Both the position numbers and the translations under genes were made by a program. DNA of 59,682 bases from Actinomycetes bacterium (GTDB taxonomy: Bacteria > Actinomycetota > Acidimicrobiia > Acidimicrobiales > Ilumatobacteraceae). The notes under the pieces are model-generated. The model searched no databases. It had not been told where the DNA came from and saw only the letters and a program-made list of their open reading frames with translations. Below, one piece after another: positions 42,361-50,653 of the stretch (its first letter is position 1; every line of letters begins with the position of its first letter). The DNA lies in NCBI GenBank assembly GCA_027491335.1, contig JAIXWJ010000042.1:1-59682 (forward strand). The letters run 5' to 3'.

Positions 42361-43035
42361 GTGCGCCGCACGTCCTTCCTGCGCGTTCTGACGTTCGGAG
42401 TTCTCGCGTCGATTTCGCTCACTGCGTGTTCCGGTGAGACCGACGATGCCGGAGCAACCACTATTCCGTTGCCCACTTCGCCGTCCACTTTCCCTCCCCT
42501 GCCCACGACCACGGTCGCGTCGACTCCTTCGGTTCTCATCGTCGGAGACTTCCTCACCACGGACACGAACGGACTCGGTCTCGAGGACGCCATCGCACGC
42601 ATCGGCTGGACGCCCATGGTCGACGCATCCGAGGATCGCCTGATCTCCGAAGGTGCCGATTCGATCGAATCCAGTGCGAGTCTCGGACTGCTTCCGCGCT
42701 TGATCATCGTCTCGCTCGGCGCCAACGACGCATGTCTCGGCACGCCCATCGAAAGCATCGAACCCCACATCCGACGAATCGCGGCGTTCGCCGGAGACCA
42801 GCATCTGGTGGTGTGGGTGAATCTGCAGATGAAGGATTGCATCGCCCGAGCCGCGGCGATCAACGACGCGTTGGCGGTCACCGCCATGACCACGCCCGGA
42901 TTCTTCATCGCCGACTGGGCCACGGACGCGCCCATCCAACGGCTGGCGGGCGACGGCATCCATTACGACCGCGCCGGCAGCCAGTTCCGCATCGACTACT
43001 ACGTATCGTTGCTGCGCATGTACGCGAACCGCTGA
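42361..43035 (+). CDS. Lipoprotein with SGNH-hydrolase-like domain lacking the nucleophile serine
   Basis: A 224-residue lipoprotein. The signal ends in the lipobox ISLTAC (C23), followed by a Thr/Pro-rich linker to about residue 53. The domain then shows the SGNH blocks: block I reads VLIVGDFLTTD (G61-D62-F63) where GDS is normal, block III reads SLGANDACLG, and block V DGIHYDRAG keeps D197 and H200. The serine is replaced by phenylalanine, so ordinary esterase chemistry is unlikely. It lies outside the membrane and is coupled to ispH by position only. Confidence 0.72.
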   Translation: MRRTSFLRVLTFGVLASISLTACSGETDDAGATTIPLPTSPSTFPPLPTTTVASTPSVLIVGDFLTTDTNGLGLEDAIARIGWTPMVDASEDRLISEGADSIESSASLGLLPRLIIVSLGANDACLGTPIESIEPHIRRIAAFAGDQHLVVWVNLQMKDCIARAAAINDALAVTAMTTPGFFIADWATDAPIQRLAGDGIHYDRAGSQFRIDYYVSLLRMYANR

Positions 43036-43082
43036 ACGGTCGAAGCAGCGTGTGATCCGCCGCCGTGTGGCAGGCTGAGCCC

Positions 43083-43493
43083 ATGATCAGCCCCACCCTC
43101 GACACGCTCCGTTTGTTCCTCCACGTTCTGGCCGCGTCGATCTGGGTGGGAGGTCAGATCGTTCTCGGAGGCCTCGTTCCGCGATTGCGCGCGTCCCACC
43201 CCGAGAGCCTCAAGACCGTCGCCAACGGTTTCGCTCGCGTCGCGTGGCCGGCGTACGGCCTCACCGTGGTCACGGGAATCTGGAACATTCTCGAGGTGTC
43301 GATCTCCGACACCGACTCCAGCTACCAAATCACGTTGTTCGTGCACGTGATGCTGGCGGTGGCCACGGCCATTTTCGCCGTGGTTCATTCGATGGGACGC
43401 GGCAAGTTGGCCCTCGCGCTCGGCGGAGCGCTCGGTCTGCTCACCGGTCTCGGTGCGATGTTCGTCGGCCTGCTCTTGCGAACCGGCGGCTGA
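43083..43493 (+). CDS. Small integral membrane protein, CopD-like fold
   Basis: A 136-residue protein with four predicted membrane helices (about 8-30, 48-70, 80-100, 107-133). DTLRLFLHVLAASIWVGGQIVLGGLVPRL resembles the first helix pair of CopD/YtnI-like membrane proteins, with the conserved histidine and WVGG. FVHVMLAVATAIFAVVHS carries another histidine in the membrane, so haem or metal binding is possible. The function is unknown. Transcription converges with the acyl-CoA dehydrogenase gene 3 bp away. Confidence 0.78.
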   Translation: MISPTLDTLRLFLHVLAASIWVGGQIVLGGLVPRLRASHPESLKTVANGFARVAWPAYGLTVVTGIWNILEVSISDTDSSYQITLFVHVMLAVATAIFAVVHSMGRGKLALALGGALGLLTGLGAMFVGLLLRTGG

Positions 43494-43496
43494 TCG

Positions 43497-44702
43497 CTAG
43501 TTGCGCGGCACCTTGCTCCACGCCACGTCGCGATCGACGCGAACATCGCCGGGCAGGCCGAGCACGCGCTCGCCGAGAATGTTCCTCATCACCTCACTGG
43601 TGCCACCCTCGATGGAGTTGGCCCGACTGCGAAGGAACGCCTTCTGCGGATTCTCCAATCCCATCGCGTGTTCCGGACGAATCTTCTGGTAACCGCTCGG
43701 GAAGAGCATTCCGTCCGCGCCCATCATCGACACCGCGAACGAGTAGACGTCCTTGTTCAACTCGGCCATCGCCAGCTTCGCGATCGACCCCTCCGGACCC
43801 GGGTCGCCCATCTTTCGATTCTGAGAAGCGCGAATGTTCGTGAGGCGCAAAAGCTCGGCGCGAATCCACAACGACATCAACTCGTCCTTGGTCGCCGGGT
43901 CGCGTCGGTCCTGGGGTAGGTCCTTCCACACCTTGAGGGCGTCGCGAATCGGGCCCGAACCCTTGGCCGGGATCGCACCACCGATGGACACGCGCTCGTT
44001 CATGAGCGTGGTGAGCGACACGCGCCAGCCGTCTCCGATGTTGCCCAACATCTCGTTGCTCGGCACACGGACATCGGTGAAGTAGACCTCGTTGAACTCG
44101 GCCTCACCGGTGATCTGGTACAGCGGTCGCACCTCCACACCGGGCGCCCGCATGTCGACGACGAATGCGGTCAGACCGGCATGCTTCACGGCTTCGGGAT
44201 CGGTGCGCACGATCAGCAAACCGAAACGCGACAGGTGGGCCAGGGTGGTCCACACCTTCTGTCCGTTCATGATCCATTCGTCGCCGTCCTTCACGCCCTT
44301 GGCCGACAGGCCCGCGAAGTCGGAACCGCTGCCCGGCTCCGAGAACAACTGACACCACACCTCTTCGCCCGTGAACAACGGACGCAAATAACGCTTCTTC
44401 TGTTCGGGCGAACCCCACACGGCCACGGTCGGACCGCACATGCCATGTCCGATCGGGTTGCGAGCCACCGGGTTTGGTGCTCCGGCCGCGAAAAGGCGCT
44501 CGTTGATGGTGCGCTGCAACTTGGGATTCAGACCCAAGCCGCCGTGGCCGACCTCGAAGTGGACCCACGCGAGACCCTTGTCGAACTGCGCCCCGAGGAA
44601 CGTTGTTCCGTCGGTGGAACGCGGAGGAAACTCGGCGAGCAATTCGTCGATGAGCGACGAGACCTTCTGCTCGTCGGAGGTGAGGGTCGCGGTGGCGGTC
44701 AT
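43497..44702 (-). CDS. Acyl-CoA dehydrogenase
   Basis: A 401-residue flavoprotein of the acyl-CoA dehydrogenase family. FAD and substrate segments include CQLFSEPGSGSDFAGLSAKGVKDGDEWIMNGQKVWTT, FTDVRVPSNEMLGNIGDGWRVSLTTLMNERVSIGG and, at the C-terminus, NSIEGGTSEVMRNILGERVLGLPG. It oxidises an acyl-CoA or steroid side-chain CoA ester; many actinobacterial paralogues act on branched or cyclic acids. A TAGTTT box six bases before the ATG marks a likely leaderless mRNA. Confidence 0.93.
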   Translation of the reverse strand: MTATATLTSDEQKVSSLIDELLAEFPPRSTDGTTFLGAQFDKGLAWVHFEVGHGGLGLNPKLQRTINERLFAAGAPNPVARNPIGHGMCGPTVAVWGSPEQKKRYLRPLFTGEEVWCQLFSEPGSGSDFAGLSAKGVKDGDEWIMNGQKVWTTLAHLSRFGLLIVRTDPEAVKHAGLTAFVVDMRAPGVEVRPLYQITGEAEFNEVYFTDVRVPSNEMLGNIGDGWRVSLTTLMNERVSIGGAIPAKGSGPIRDALKVWKDLPQDRRDPATKDELMSLWIRAELLRLTNIRASQNRKMGDPGPEGSIAKLAMAELNKDVYSFAVSMMGADGMLFPSGYQKIRPEHAMGLENPQKAFLRSRANSIEGGTSEVMRNILGERVLGLPGDVRVDRDVAWSKVPRN

Positions 44703-44708
44703 GGCAAA

Positions 44709-44714
44709 AAACTA
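44709..44714 (-). promoter_or_regulatory. Candidate -10 element, leaderless start of the acyl-CoA dehydrogenase gene
   Basis: TAGTTT on the minus strand, six bases before the ATG at 44702. Confidence 0.45.
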
Positions 44715-44795
44715 CAGAAACCCGAGCGCCGGGTTCGCACCGAGGTTCACCCTGAGTGGAACGAGCGAACTCGACCCGCGGAACCGAGGTCGGCC

Positions 44796-45515
44796 TTAGT
44801 TGTAGGGCGCCATCAGACGGCGGAATTCGTCGCGCTCGGCGCGCCCGAGGCCCGGGAACGCCGCCCGAAGCGCCATCACTCCCTGCAACCGGGCCGTGTC
44901 GCCGTTGCGCAGATACACCGCCTTGAGATTGTTCAGCATCCGCTCGACGATGGACATCGCGGGGGTGGCCGCGAGGAAACGGACGTCGAACCGCTGGGCC
45001 GCACCGAGCATCTCGGCGAACAATCGGGCGCAGCCGGAGGCGTCCATGATTCGGCCCCCGTGAAACGGGTCCGCGAAGGTCTCGGGCACCAAGCCGTGAA
45101 TCGGTCGCTCGGCGATCAGGAAGTGCCCGGGCATCCCCACTCCCACCAGGTCCACGCCAACCCGGCGTCCGACCTCCATCGCGATGACCGAGAGCGAGAT
45201 CGGGATGCCCTTTCTCGTCGCGAGCACGTCCTCGATGAAGGAATTCCGCGGGTCGTAGTAGTCGTCGCGATGCCCGACCAGGGCGCGATCGCCCCGGAAG
45301 AGAGATCGGCACACGCCGTCGATCGTCGGGCTGGTCACATCGGCCGCCAGTTCGTCGAGTTTCGTCAGACCGCCGACCAGATCCACCCGGGAAACGAAGC
45401 CGATCGCCGCCGGCAACAAGAGGGCCAATTCGTCGAGAGCCACGTCTCCGCCCGCGGCCACCGCATCGACGAAACGACGCTTGGCCCAGGCCGAATCACG
45501 CACGGACGACCCCAC
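44796..45515 (-). CDS. SirB1/transglutaminase-like protein with TPR-like C-terminus
   Basis: A 239-residue protein. RDDYYDPRNSFIEDVLATRKGIPISLSVIAMEVGRRVGVDLVGVGMPGHFLI is the SirB1 (PF13369) core, in which the transglutaminase cysteine position is occupied by serine in PISLS and the histidine is kept in GMPGHF. AERMLNNLKAVYLRNGDTARLQGVMALRAAFPG is the helical repeat tail. These proteins are probably not proteases and their role is unknown. The start is GTG with TACGAT (45523-45528 on the minus strand) seven bases upstream, back to back with the acyl-CoA ligase promoter. Confidence 0.83.
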   Translation of the reverse strand: MGSSVRDSAWAKRRFVDAVAAGGDVALDELALLLPAAIGFVSRVDLVGGLTKLDELAADVTSPTIDGVCRSLFRGDRALVGHRDDYYDPRNSFIEDVLATRKGIPISLSVIAMEVGRRVGVDLVGVGMPGHFLIAERPIHGLVPETFADPFHGGRIMDASGCARLFAEMLGAAQRFDVRFLAATPAMSIVERMLNNLKAVYLRNGDTARLQGVMALRAAFPGLGRAERDEFRRLMAPYN

Positions 45516-45522
45516 ATGGAGA

Positions 45523-45541
45523 ATCGTACTGCCACTACTGT
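45523..45541. promoter_or_regulatory. Back-to-back -10 elements of the SirB1-like and acyl-CoA ligase genes
   Basis: TACGAT on the minus strand (45523-45528) is seven bases from the GTG at 45515. TACTGT on the plus strand (45536-45541) is seven bases from the ATG at 45549. Both suggest leaderless transcripts. Confidence 0.45.
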
Positions 45542-45548
45542 TCGCCCC

Positions 45549-47099
45549 ATGTATCTCGGAGCACACGCCCTCACCCACCCCGACAAGTTGGCCATGGTCA
45601 TGACCGGATCGGGCTACAGCCAGACGTTCGCCGAGCTGGACGCCGCCGCCAATCGCCTGTCCCACCTGCTGCGCAATGCCGGCCTGAAGCCCGGCGATCA
45701 CGTCGCTCTGTGCATGGAGAACCACGATCGTTATCTCGAGGTCCTCTGGGGTTGCCAGTACGCCGGAGTCGTGTACACGGCGGCCTCGTCGCGTCTGACG
45801 AGCAAGGAGCTCTCGTACATCATCAACGATTGCGCGGCCCGCGTCTTCATCACCTCGAAGTACAAGGCCGATCAAGCCGCCGAAATCATCGCCGACACCC
45901 CGAACCTCGAGATGCGCCTGATGCTCGACGGCACCATTCCCGGCTACGAGAGCTACGAAAACGCCGTGGCCGCTCAACCGACCGAGGCCCTGCCCAACCG
46001 CGTCGCCGGCACCGACATGCTGTACTCCTCGGGAACCACCGGTTTGCCCAAGGGAGTCACCAAGCCCTTCGTCGATCTGCCCCTCGAGACCACGCCCACA
46101 TCCGTCGCCCCGTCGCTCACCATGCTGTTCGGTGCGTCGTTCGACAGCGTGTACCTGACCCCCGCACCGATGTACCACGCGGCGCCGTTGCGCTTCACGA
46201 TGGCCGCCCAGAGCATGGGATGCACCGCGGTGGTCATGGAACACTTCGACCCCGAGCAGTTCCTGTCGGCCATCGAGCGCCACAAGGTCACCCACACCCA
46301 GGTGGTGCCGACCATGTTCGTGCGTCTGTTGAAACTGGACGAGAACGTTCGCAACAAGTTCGACGTGTCCTCGCTGCAAGCGGTCATCCATGCCGCGGCC
46401 CCCTGCCCCATCCCCGTGAAGAAGCAGATGATCGAGTGGTTCGGTCGGATCATCCACGAGTACTACGCGGGCACCGAAGGCAACGGCTTCGTCTACTGCA
46501 ACAGCGACATCTGGTTGGCCAACGAGGGCACGGTGGGCGTTCCGATCGGCTGCACACTCCACATTTGCGGCGACGACGGCGAGGAGTTGCCGAACTACGA
46601 GAGCGGAACCATCTTCTTCGAGGGCGGAGCGACGTTCGAGTACCACAACGACGCGGAGAAGACCAAGAGCTCGCGTCACCCCAAGGGCTGGAGCACCCTC
46701 GGTGACGTCGGCTACCTGAACGACAACGGCTGCTTGTTCCTCACCGACCGCAAGGCGTACATGATCATCTCCGGCGGCGTGAACATCTATCCGCAGGAGG
46801 CCGAGAACGCTCTGGTCACCCATCCCAAGGTGATCGACGTCGCCGTTTTCGGAGTGCCGAACGAAGATTTCGGCGAGGAAGTGAAGGCTGTCGTGCAACC
46901 GGTCGCCATGCCCGAGAACGCCGAGGCCGCGCGAGCTTTGGAGCTGGAACTCATCGCCTACTGCAAGTCGCAGTTGGCCGACGTCAAGTGCCCGCGCAGC
47001 ATCGACTTCCGAGCCGAGCTTCCGCGTCACCCAACCGGCAAGCTCTACAAGCGCTTGCTCAAGGACGAATACTGGAAGAACGCCGGACGTTCGATTTGA
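45549..47099 (+). CDS. AMP-forming acyl-CoA synthetase (FadD-like)
   Basis: A 516-residue adenylate-forming ligase that activates a carboxylic acid to its CoA thioester. The phosphate loop is MLYSSGTTGLPKGVTKP, the A5 motif YYAGTEGNGF, A7 STLGDVGYLNDNGCLFLTDRKAYMIISGGVNIYPQE, and the A10 lysine lies in HPTGKLYKRLLKDEYW. MYLGAHALTHPDKLAMVM is the usual start of this subfamily; an ATG 11 codons upstream would overlap the divergent gene's start and is less likely given the -10 box at 45536. It fits with the nearby acyl-CoA dehydrogenase. Confidence 0.93.
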   Translation: MYLGAHALTHPDKLAMVMTGSGYSQTFAELDAAANRLSHLLRNAGLKPGDHVALCMENHDRYLEVLWGCQYAGVVYTAASSRLTSKELSYIINDCAARVFITSKYKADQAAEIIADTPNLEMRLMLDGTIPGYESYENAVAAQPTEALPNRVAGTDMLYSSGTTGLPKGVTKPFVDLPLETTPTSVAPSLTMLFGASFDSVYLTPAPMYHAAPLRFTMAAQSMGCTAVVMEHFDPEQFLSAIERHKVTHTQVVPTMFVRLLKLDENVRNKFDVSSLQAVIHAAAPCPIPVKKQMIEWFGRIIHEYYAGTEGNGFVYCNSDIWLANEGTVGVPIGCTLHICGDDGEELPNYESGTIFFEGGATFEYHNDAEKTKSSRHPKGWSTLGDVGYLNDNGCLFLTDRKAYMIISGGVNIYPQEAENALVTHPKVIDVAVFGVPNEDFGEEVKAVVQPVAMPENAEAARALELELIAYCKSQLADVKCPRSIDFRAELPRHPTGKLYKRLLKDEYWKNAGRSI

Positions 47100-47105
47100 T
47101 CGATC

Positions 47106-47146
47106 GGGTTCCTGATCGATCGAGCGATGTGATCGATCAGGAACCC
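47106..47146. terminator. Strong bidirectional hairpin between convergent genes
   Basis: GGGTTCCTGATCGATC (47106-47121) and GATCGATCAGGAACCC (47131-47146) form a perfect 16-bp stem with a 9-base loop. It includes the last codons and stop of the aldehyde dehydrogenase gene. No T-run. Confidence 0.7.
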
Positions 47147-48573
47147 AGGATCACCATTCGGATCTCGGTCATCTCCCGCACGGAGTAGGCCGGACCCTCG
47201 CGAGTGTTGCCACTGTCGCGCAAACCTCCGTAGGGCTGTTGGTCCGCGCGGAACGTGGGAACGTCGTTCACCACGACTCCACCGAAATCGAGGGTGCGCA
47301 CGGCGTTCAAGGCGGTCCCGATGTTCGAGGTGAAGATCGCCGCCTGCAATCCGAAGTCGGAGTCGTTGGCGATTCGCAGCGCTTCGGCGACATCGGAATA
47401 GGTCGAGATCGCCACCACCGGCCCGAAGACCTCCTTGGCGCAGATCTTCATGGACGGACGAGCGTCCACCACGATCGTCGGACGCAGCAGTCCCTCGGGG
47501 GTGATCTCGCCTCCCAGAACCACGAGTGCCCCCTCGGCGACGGCTTCATCGATCCACGATTGCACCCGATCACGCTCGGACGTCGAGATCAGCGAGGAGA
47601 CGTCGGTGTTCTCGTCGAGCGGGTCCCCGACCACCAGCGTGGACACCTGGCGCACGAGCTCATCCAGAAAGTTCGTCGCGATGGACTCGTGCACGAGGAT
47701 TCGTTGCGTCGAAATGCACGACTGCCCGGCGTGCGAGAAACCCGCCACCCTGATCTTCTCCGCGGCCGTCTTCCAATCACCGTCGGGCTCGATGATGATC
47801 GGAGCGTTGTTGCCCAATTCCAGTCCCACCCGCTTGCGCGGCGCGCGGGCACGAATGCCCCACCCCACATCGGGCGAACCGGTGAAGGTGAGCAACGCGA
47901 CGTCGGGATGATCGACGAGCGCATTGCCAACGGTCGAGCCACCGCCGGTCACCACGCTCAACCACTCCGCGGGTAGACCGCATTCGTCGATGAGCATGCG
48001 CGCGAGCAGAATCGAACTGAATGGTGTTTGGGACGCGGGCTTCAGCACCACCGCGCAACCGGCCGCGATCGCCGGCCCGACTTTGTGCACCACGAGATTC
48101 AGCGGGAAGTTGAAGGGTGCGATGGCACCCACGACGCCGATCGGCATCCGCATCGTGAAACCGAACTTTCCTTCTCCGGCGGGAATCGCGTCCATGGCCA
48201 CGACCTCGCCCACGAGCGTGCGAGCCTCGACCGCGGCGAACCGGAACGTTCCCACGGCCCGATCGACCTCGATGCGAGCGGTCTTGATGGGCTTGGCCGC
48301 CTCGCGGGCGATGACCGTGGCGAACTCCTCGCGACGGGCCGCCAAACGGTTCGCCGCGTTGTCGAGGATCTCGGCTCTCTTCCACGCCGGAAGTGGCGTC
48401 TCCATCGCCCGACGAGCCACCACCACCGCACGATCGACGTCGGCCGGAGAGCACGACGGCACGCGACCGATGAGGGATCCGTCGAACGGAGCGCGCACCT
48501 CGATGTGTCCCTCCGATGAAACGAACATGGAACCGGCCAACGGCACGGGCGTGACTTCGAATTCCGACGACAT
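47137..48573 (-). CDS. NAD(P)-dependent aldehyde dehydrogenase
   Basis: A 478-residue ALDH-superfamily enzyme. Cofactor motifs are GAIAPFNFPLNLVVHKVGPAIAAG and TFTGSPDVGWGIRA, the general base is in GLELGNNAPIII, and the catalytic cysteine is in HAGQSCISTQRI. FGLQAAIFTSNIGTALNAV and YGGLRDSGNTREGPAY close the fold. Residues resemble lactaldehyde/glyceraldehyde-3-phosphate-type ALDHs rather than betaine aldehyde enzymes; the substrate is undetermined. The start ATG is followed upstream by TAGCGT eight bases away. Confidence 0.93.
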   Translation of the reverse strand: MSSEFEVTPVPLAGSMFVSSEGHIEVRAPFDGSLIGRVPSCSPADVDRAVVVARRAMETPLPAWKRAEILDNAANRLAARREEFATVIAREAAKPIKTARIEVDRAVGTFRFAAVEARTLVGEVVAMDAIPAGEGKFGFTMRMPIGVVGAIAPFNFPLNLVVHKVGPAIAAGCAVVLKPASQTPFSSILLARMLIDECGLPAEWLSVVTGGGSTVGNALVDHPDVALLTFTGSPDVGWGIRARAPRKRVGLELGNNAPIIIEPDGDWKTAAEKIRVAGFSHAGQSCISTQRILVHESIATNFLDELVRQVSTLVVGDPLDENTDVSSLISTSERDRVQSWIDEAVAEGALVVLGGEITPEGLLRPTIVVDARPSMKICAKEVFGPVVAISTYSDVAEALRIANDSDFGLQAAIFTSNIGTALNAVRTLDFGGVVVNDVPTFRADQQPYGGLRDSGNTREGPAYSVREMTEIRMVILGS

Positions 48574-48610
48574 GCCGACGAACGCTAGTGCCACCGGCGA
48601 TACTGACGAG

Positions 48611-49411
48611 GTGGCCTTACCCCGTCATCGCCATCCGTACTTGGAACCGCACCTCGAGGGTGGATTCATCCCGTTCGCACATCGTGGCGGAACGAGCGAG
48701 TGGCCCGAGAACACCCTGCCCGCCTTCCGGCACGCCGTCGATCTGGGGTATCGCTATCTGGAAACCGACGTTCAACTGACGGCCGACGGACAACTGGCGG
48801 CTTTTCATGACGACGATCTCCAACGCACGTGCGCACGACCGGGCCGCATCAGTGAGATGCCGTGGTCGCACGTGGCTGGCGTCCTCGTCGATGGTCGCGA
48901 ACCGATTCCGCGACTCGTCGACCTACTGGAGGAGTTCCCCGACTCGATGATCAACATCGACGCCAAGAGCGACGCCACCGTCGAACCCTTGATCGAGCTT
49001 CTTCGTCGAACGAACGACCTCGATCGCGTGTGCATCGGCTCGTTCAGTCATCGCCGCCTGACCCGTATTCGAGCCGCCCTGGGCGAGGCCGTCTGCACCA
49101 GCGCGAGCCCGCGCGAAGTGGTCGAGTGGGTGGCCGGTCGCGTTCCCTCCGGTGCGTCCTGTTTGCAGGTGCCCGCGAAGCAGGGACCGGTGACCGTCAC
49201 CACCGCACGGCGCGTGGAACGAGCGGCGAAGGCCGGGCTACCGGTCCACGTCTGGACGATCGATCACCCCGAGGACATCCAACGACTGATCGACATCGGC
49301 GTTCACGGCATCATGACCGACCAGCCGGCCGTGCTGCGCGACATCTGTCGACACAACGGAATCTGGCCGCACGACGACAACTCGCCGGACGGTCGACCGG
49401 GAACTACTTGA
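48611..49411 (+). CDS. Glycerophosphodiester phosphodiesterase, second copy
   Basis: A 266-residue GDPD-family protein. FIPFAHRGGTSEWPENTLPAFRHAVDLGYRYLETDVQLTADGQLAAFHDDDLQRT has the catalytic histidine-arginine, metal ligands and second histidine; MINIDAKSD, VCIGSFSHRRL and VHVWTIDHPEDIQRLIDIGVHGIMTDQP complete the barrel. It has no signal peptide. It is closer to the UgpQ type than the gene at 22260 and is not its duplicate by eye. The GTG at 48611 is preferred; an ATG at 48572 in frame overlaps the divergent ALDH start. Confidence 0.88.
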   Translation: MALPRHRHPYLEPHLEGGFIPFAHRGGTSEWPENTLPAFRHAVDLGYRYLETDVQLTADGQLAAFHDDDLQRTCARPGRISEMPWSHVAGVLVDGREPIPRLVDLLEEFPDSMINIDAKSDATVEPLIELLRRTNDLDRVCIGSFSHRRLTRIRAALGEAVCTSASPREVVEWVAGRVPSGASCLQVPAKQGPVTVTTARRVERAAKAGLPVHVWTIDHPEDIQRLIDIGVHGIMTDQPAVLRDICRHNGIWPHDDNSPDGRPGTT

Positions 49412-50564
49412 CGAGGGGCATGACCTCGTTCATGAAACGAGCCATTTGCTCGTCGGCCTTCTTGTACGAATCACCGAGCATGTGCGGGAAGATCGTCAGG
49501 TACTCCAGACCCAGCAGATCCTTGTAGAACTGCACACCCTCGGCGACCTGCTCGGGTGTACCGAGAAGAATCGTCTTGTTGTCGACGGATTCCTGCAGGG
49601 TCGGGATCAACCCGGGCTTGGCCGGCTTGCCGTCCTCGCCCATGTATCCCCGACTCCAGCCGTACGGCCCGAGGAACTTCCAGAACTCGTCGTGACCCGG
49701 AGTCGCGCTCTGCCACGCCTTCTCGTACGAGTCTTCGACCCGCACCGAGATCACCAGCATCCGCTTGCCACCGGCCGGCGGCGCGACTCCCAATGCCGCT
49801 TCCTGCTTCTCCGAATAGGTGTCCCAGAAGCGCTTGATGAAGCTGTAGTGCTGGTTCCAGAACACGGCCGAATGACCCACGCGGGCGACGTAATCGAGCG
49901 TCGGCGGACTGGTGACCGCCTGCCAGATCTCGAACGGGAAGATCGGGCGCGGCACGAGAGTGAGATGCTGAACGGTGCTGCCTCGATCCGGAATTCCGGG
50001 CAGGGGAATCTGGAAGTGCTTGCCCGCGAAGGAGAACGTCTCGTTGTCGAGCGCGCGCCGAACGATCTCCATCGACTCCTCGAACACCTCGCGGTTCAGT
50101 TCGTCGTCGGCCGACTTCTCCGGGTTGTCGTGCGAACCGATCGACACGCCCTTCTCGTTGAGGTGCAACACCTCGCGAGGAACCGTGCCGCGACCGACGC
50201 CCAACACGCCGCGTCCGCCGGACAGGTTGTGGAGCGTGGCGAAGTCCTCGGCCAAACGCAGGGGGTTCCATTGCGGAACCACGTTGAACATGGCCCCCAA
50301 CTTGATGCGCTTCGTCTGGGCGGCGATCCACGCCGAGATGAGCAACCCGTTGGGGATCACCTCGTACCCCTCGTACTGGAAGTGGTGCTCGGTCGTCCAG
50401 AACGAGTCGAAGCCCAGCCGATCGGCTTCGATCGCCGAGTTCACGTAGTCCAACGTGGCCTTCCACATGTGCTCGTTGGAGTAGCGGCGATCCAGCGGTG
50501 CCGGCGGACCACCACCGGCGTCGTCCATCTCGACCCCACCGAAAAAGAACGCTCCGACTTTCAT
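49404..50564 (-). CDS. Luciferase-like flavin-dependent monooxygenase
   Basis: A 386-residue luciferase-like protein beginning MKVGAFFFGGVEMDDAGGG. FDSFWTTEHHFQYEGYEVIPNGLLISAWIAAQTKRIKLGAMFNVVPQWNPLRLAEDFATLHNLSGGRGVLGVGRG carries the flavin-binding and substrate-entrance motifs of alkanal-monooxygenase-like enzymes. ILLGTPEQVAEGVQFYKDLLGLEYLTIFPHMLG is the C-terminal barrel strand. The substrate is unknown. It overlaps the convergent glycerophosphodiesterase end by 8 bp, and has a ribosome site (GGAGG). Confidence 0.9.
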   Translation of the reverse strand: MKVGAFFFGGVEMDDAGGGPPAPLDRRYSNEHMWKATLDYVNSAIEADRLGFDSFWTTEHHFQYEGYEVIPNGLLISAWIAAQTKRIKLGAMFNVVPQWNPLRLAEDFATLHNLSGGRGVLGVGRGTVPREVLHLNEKGVSIGSHDNPEKSADDELNREVFEESMEIVRRALDNETFSFAGKHFQIPLPGIPDRGSTVQHLTLVPRPIFPFEIWQAVTSPPTLDYVARVGHSAVFWNQHYSFIKRFWDTYSEKQEAALGVAPPAGGKRMLVISVRVEDSYEKAWQSATPGHDEFWKFLGPYGWSRGYMGEDGKPAKPGLIPTLQESVDNKTILLGTPEQVAEGVQFYKDLLGLEYLTIFPHMLGDSYKKADEQMARFMNEVMPLVK

Positions 50565-50623
50565 TCGAGCCTCCGACCATGCCGTGTCACGTGATTCGAC
50601 AGTACCACCGACCTTCACATCGA

Positions 50624-50653
50624 TCAGGGGTCGTCGTGTCAGGGGTCGTCGTG
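50624..50653. repeat. 15-bp tandem duplication spanning the amidohydrolase stop codon
   Basis: TCAGGGGTCGTCGTG occurs twice (50624-50638 and 50639-50653). Each copy begins with a TGA stop on the minus strand; the right copy holds the real one. Confidence 0.85.

Noticed and set aside
44181..47099. A 972-codon frame extending the acyl-CoA ligase upstream
   Set aside because: The extension is antisense to the SirB1-like and dehydrogenase genes; the ligase begins at MYLGAHA with a -10 box directly before it.
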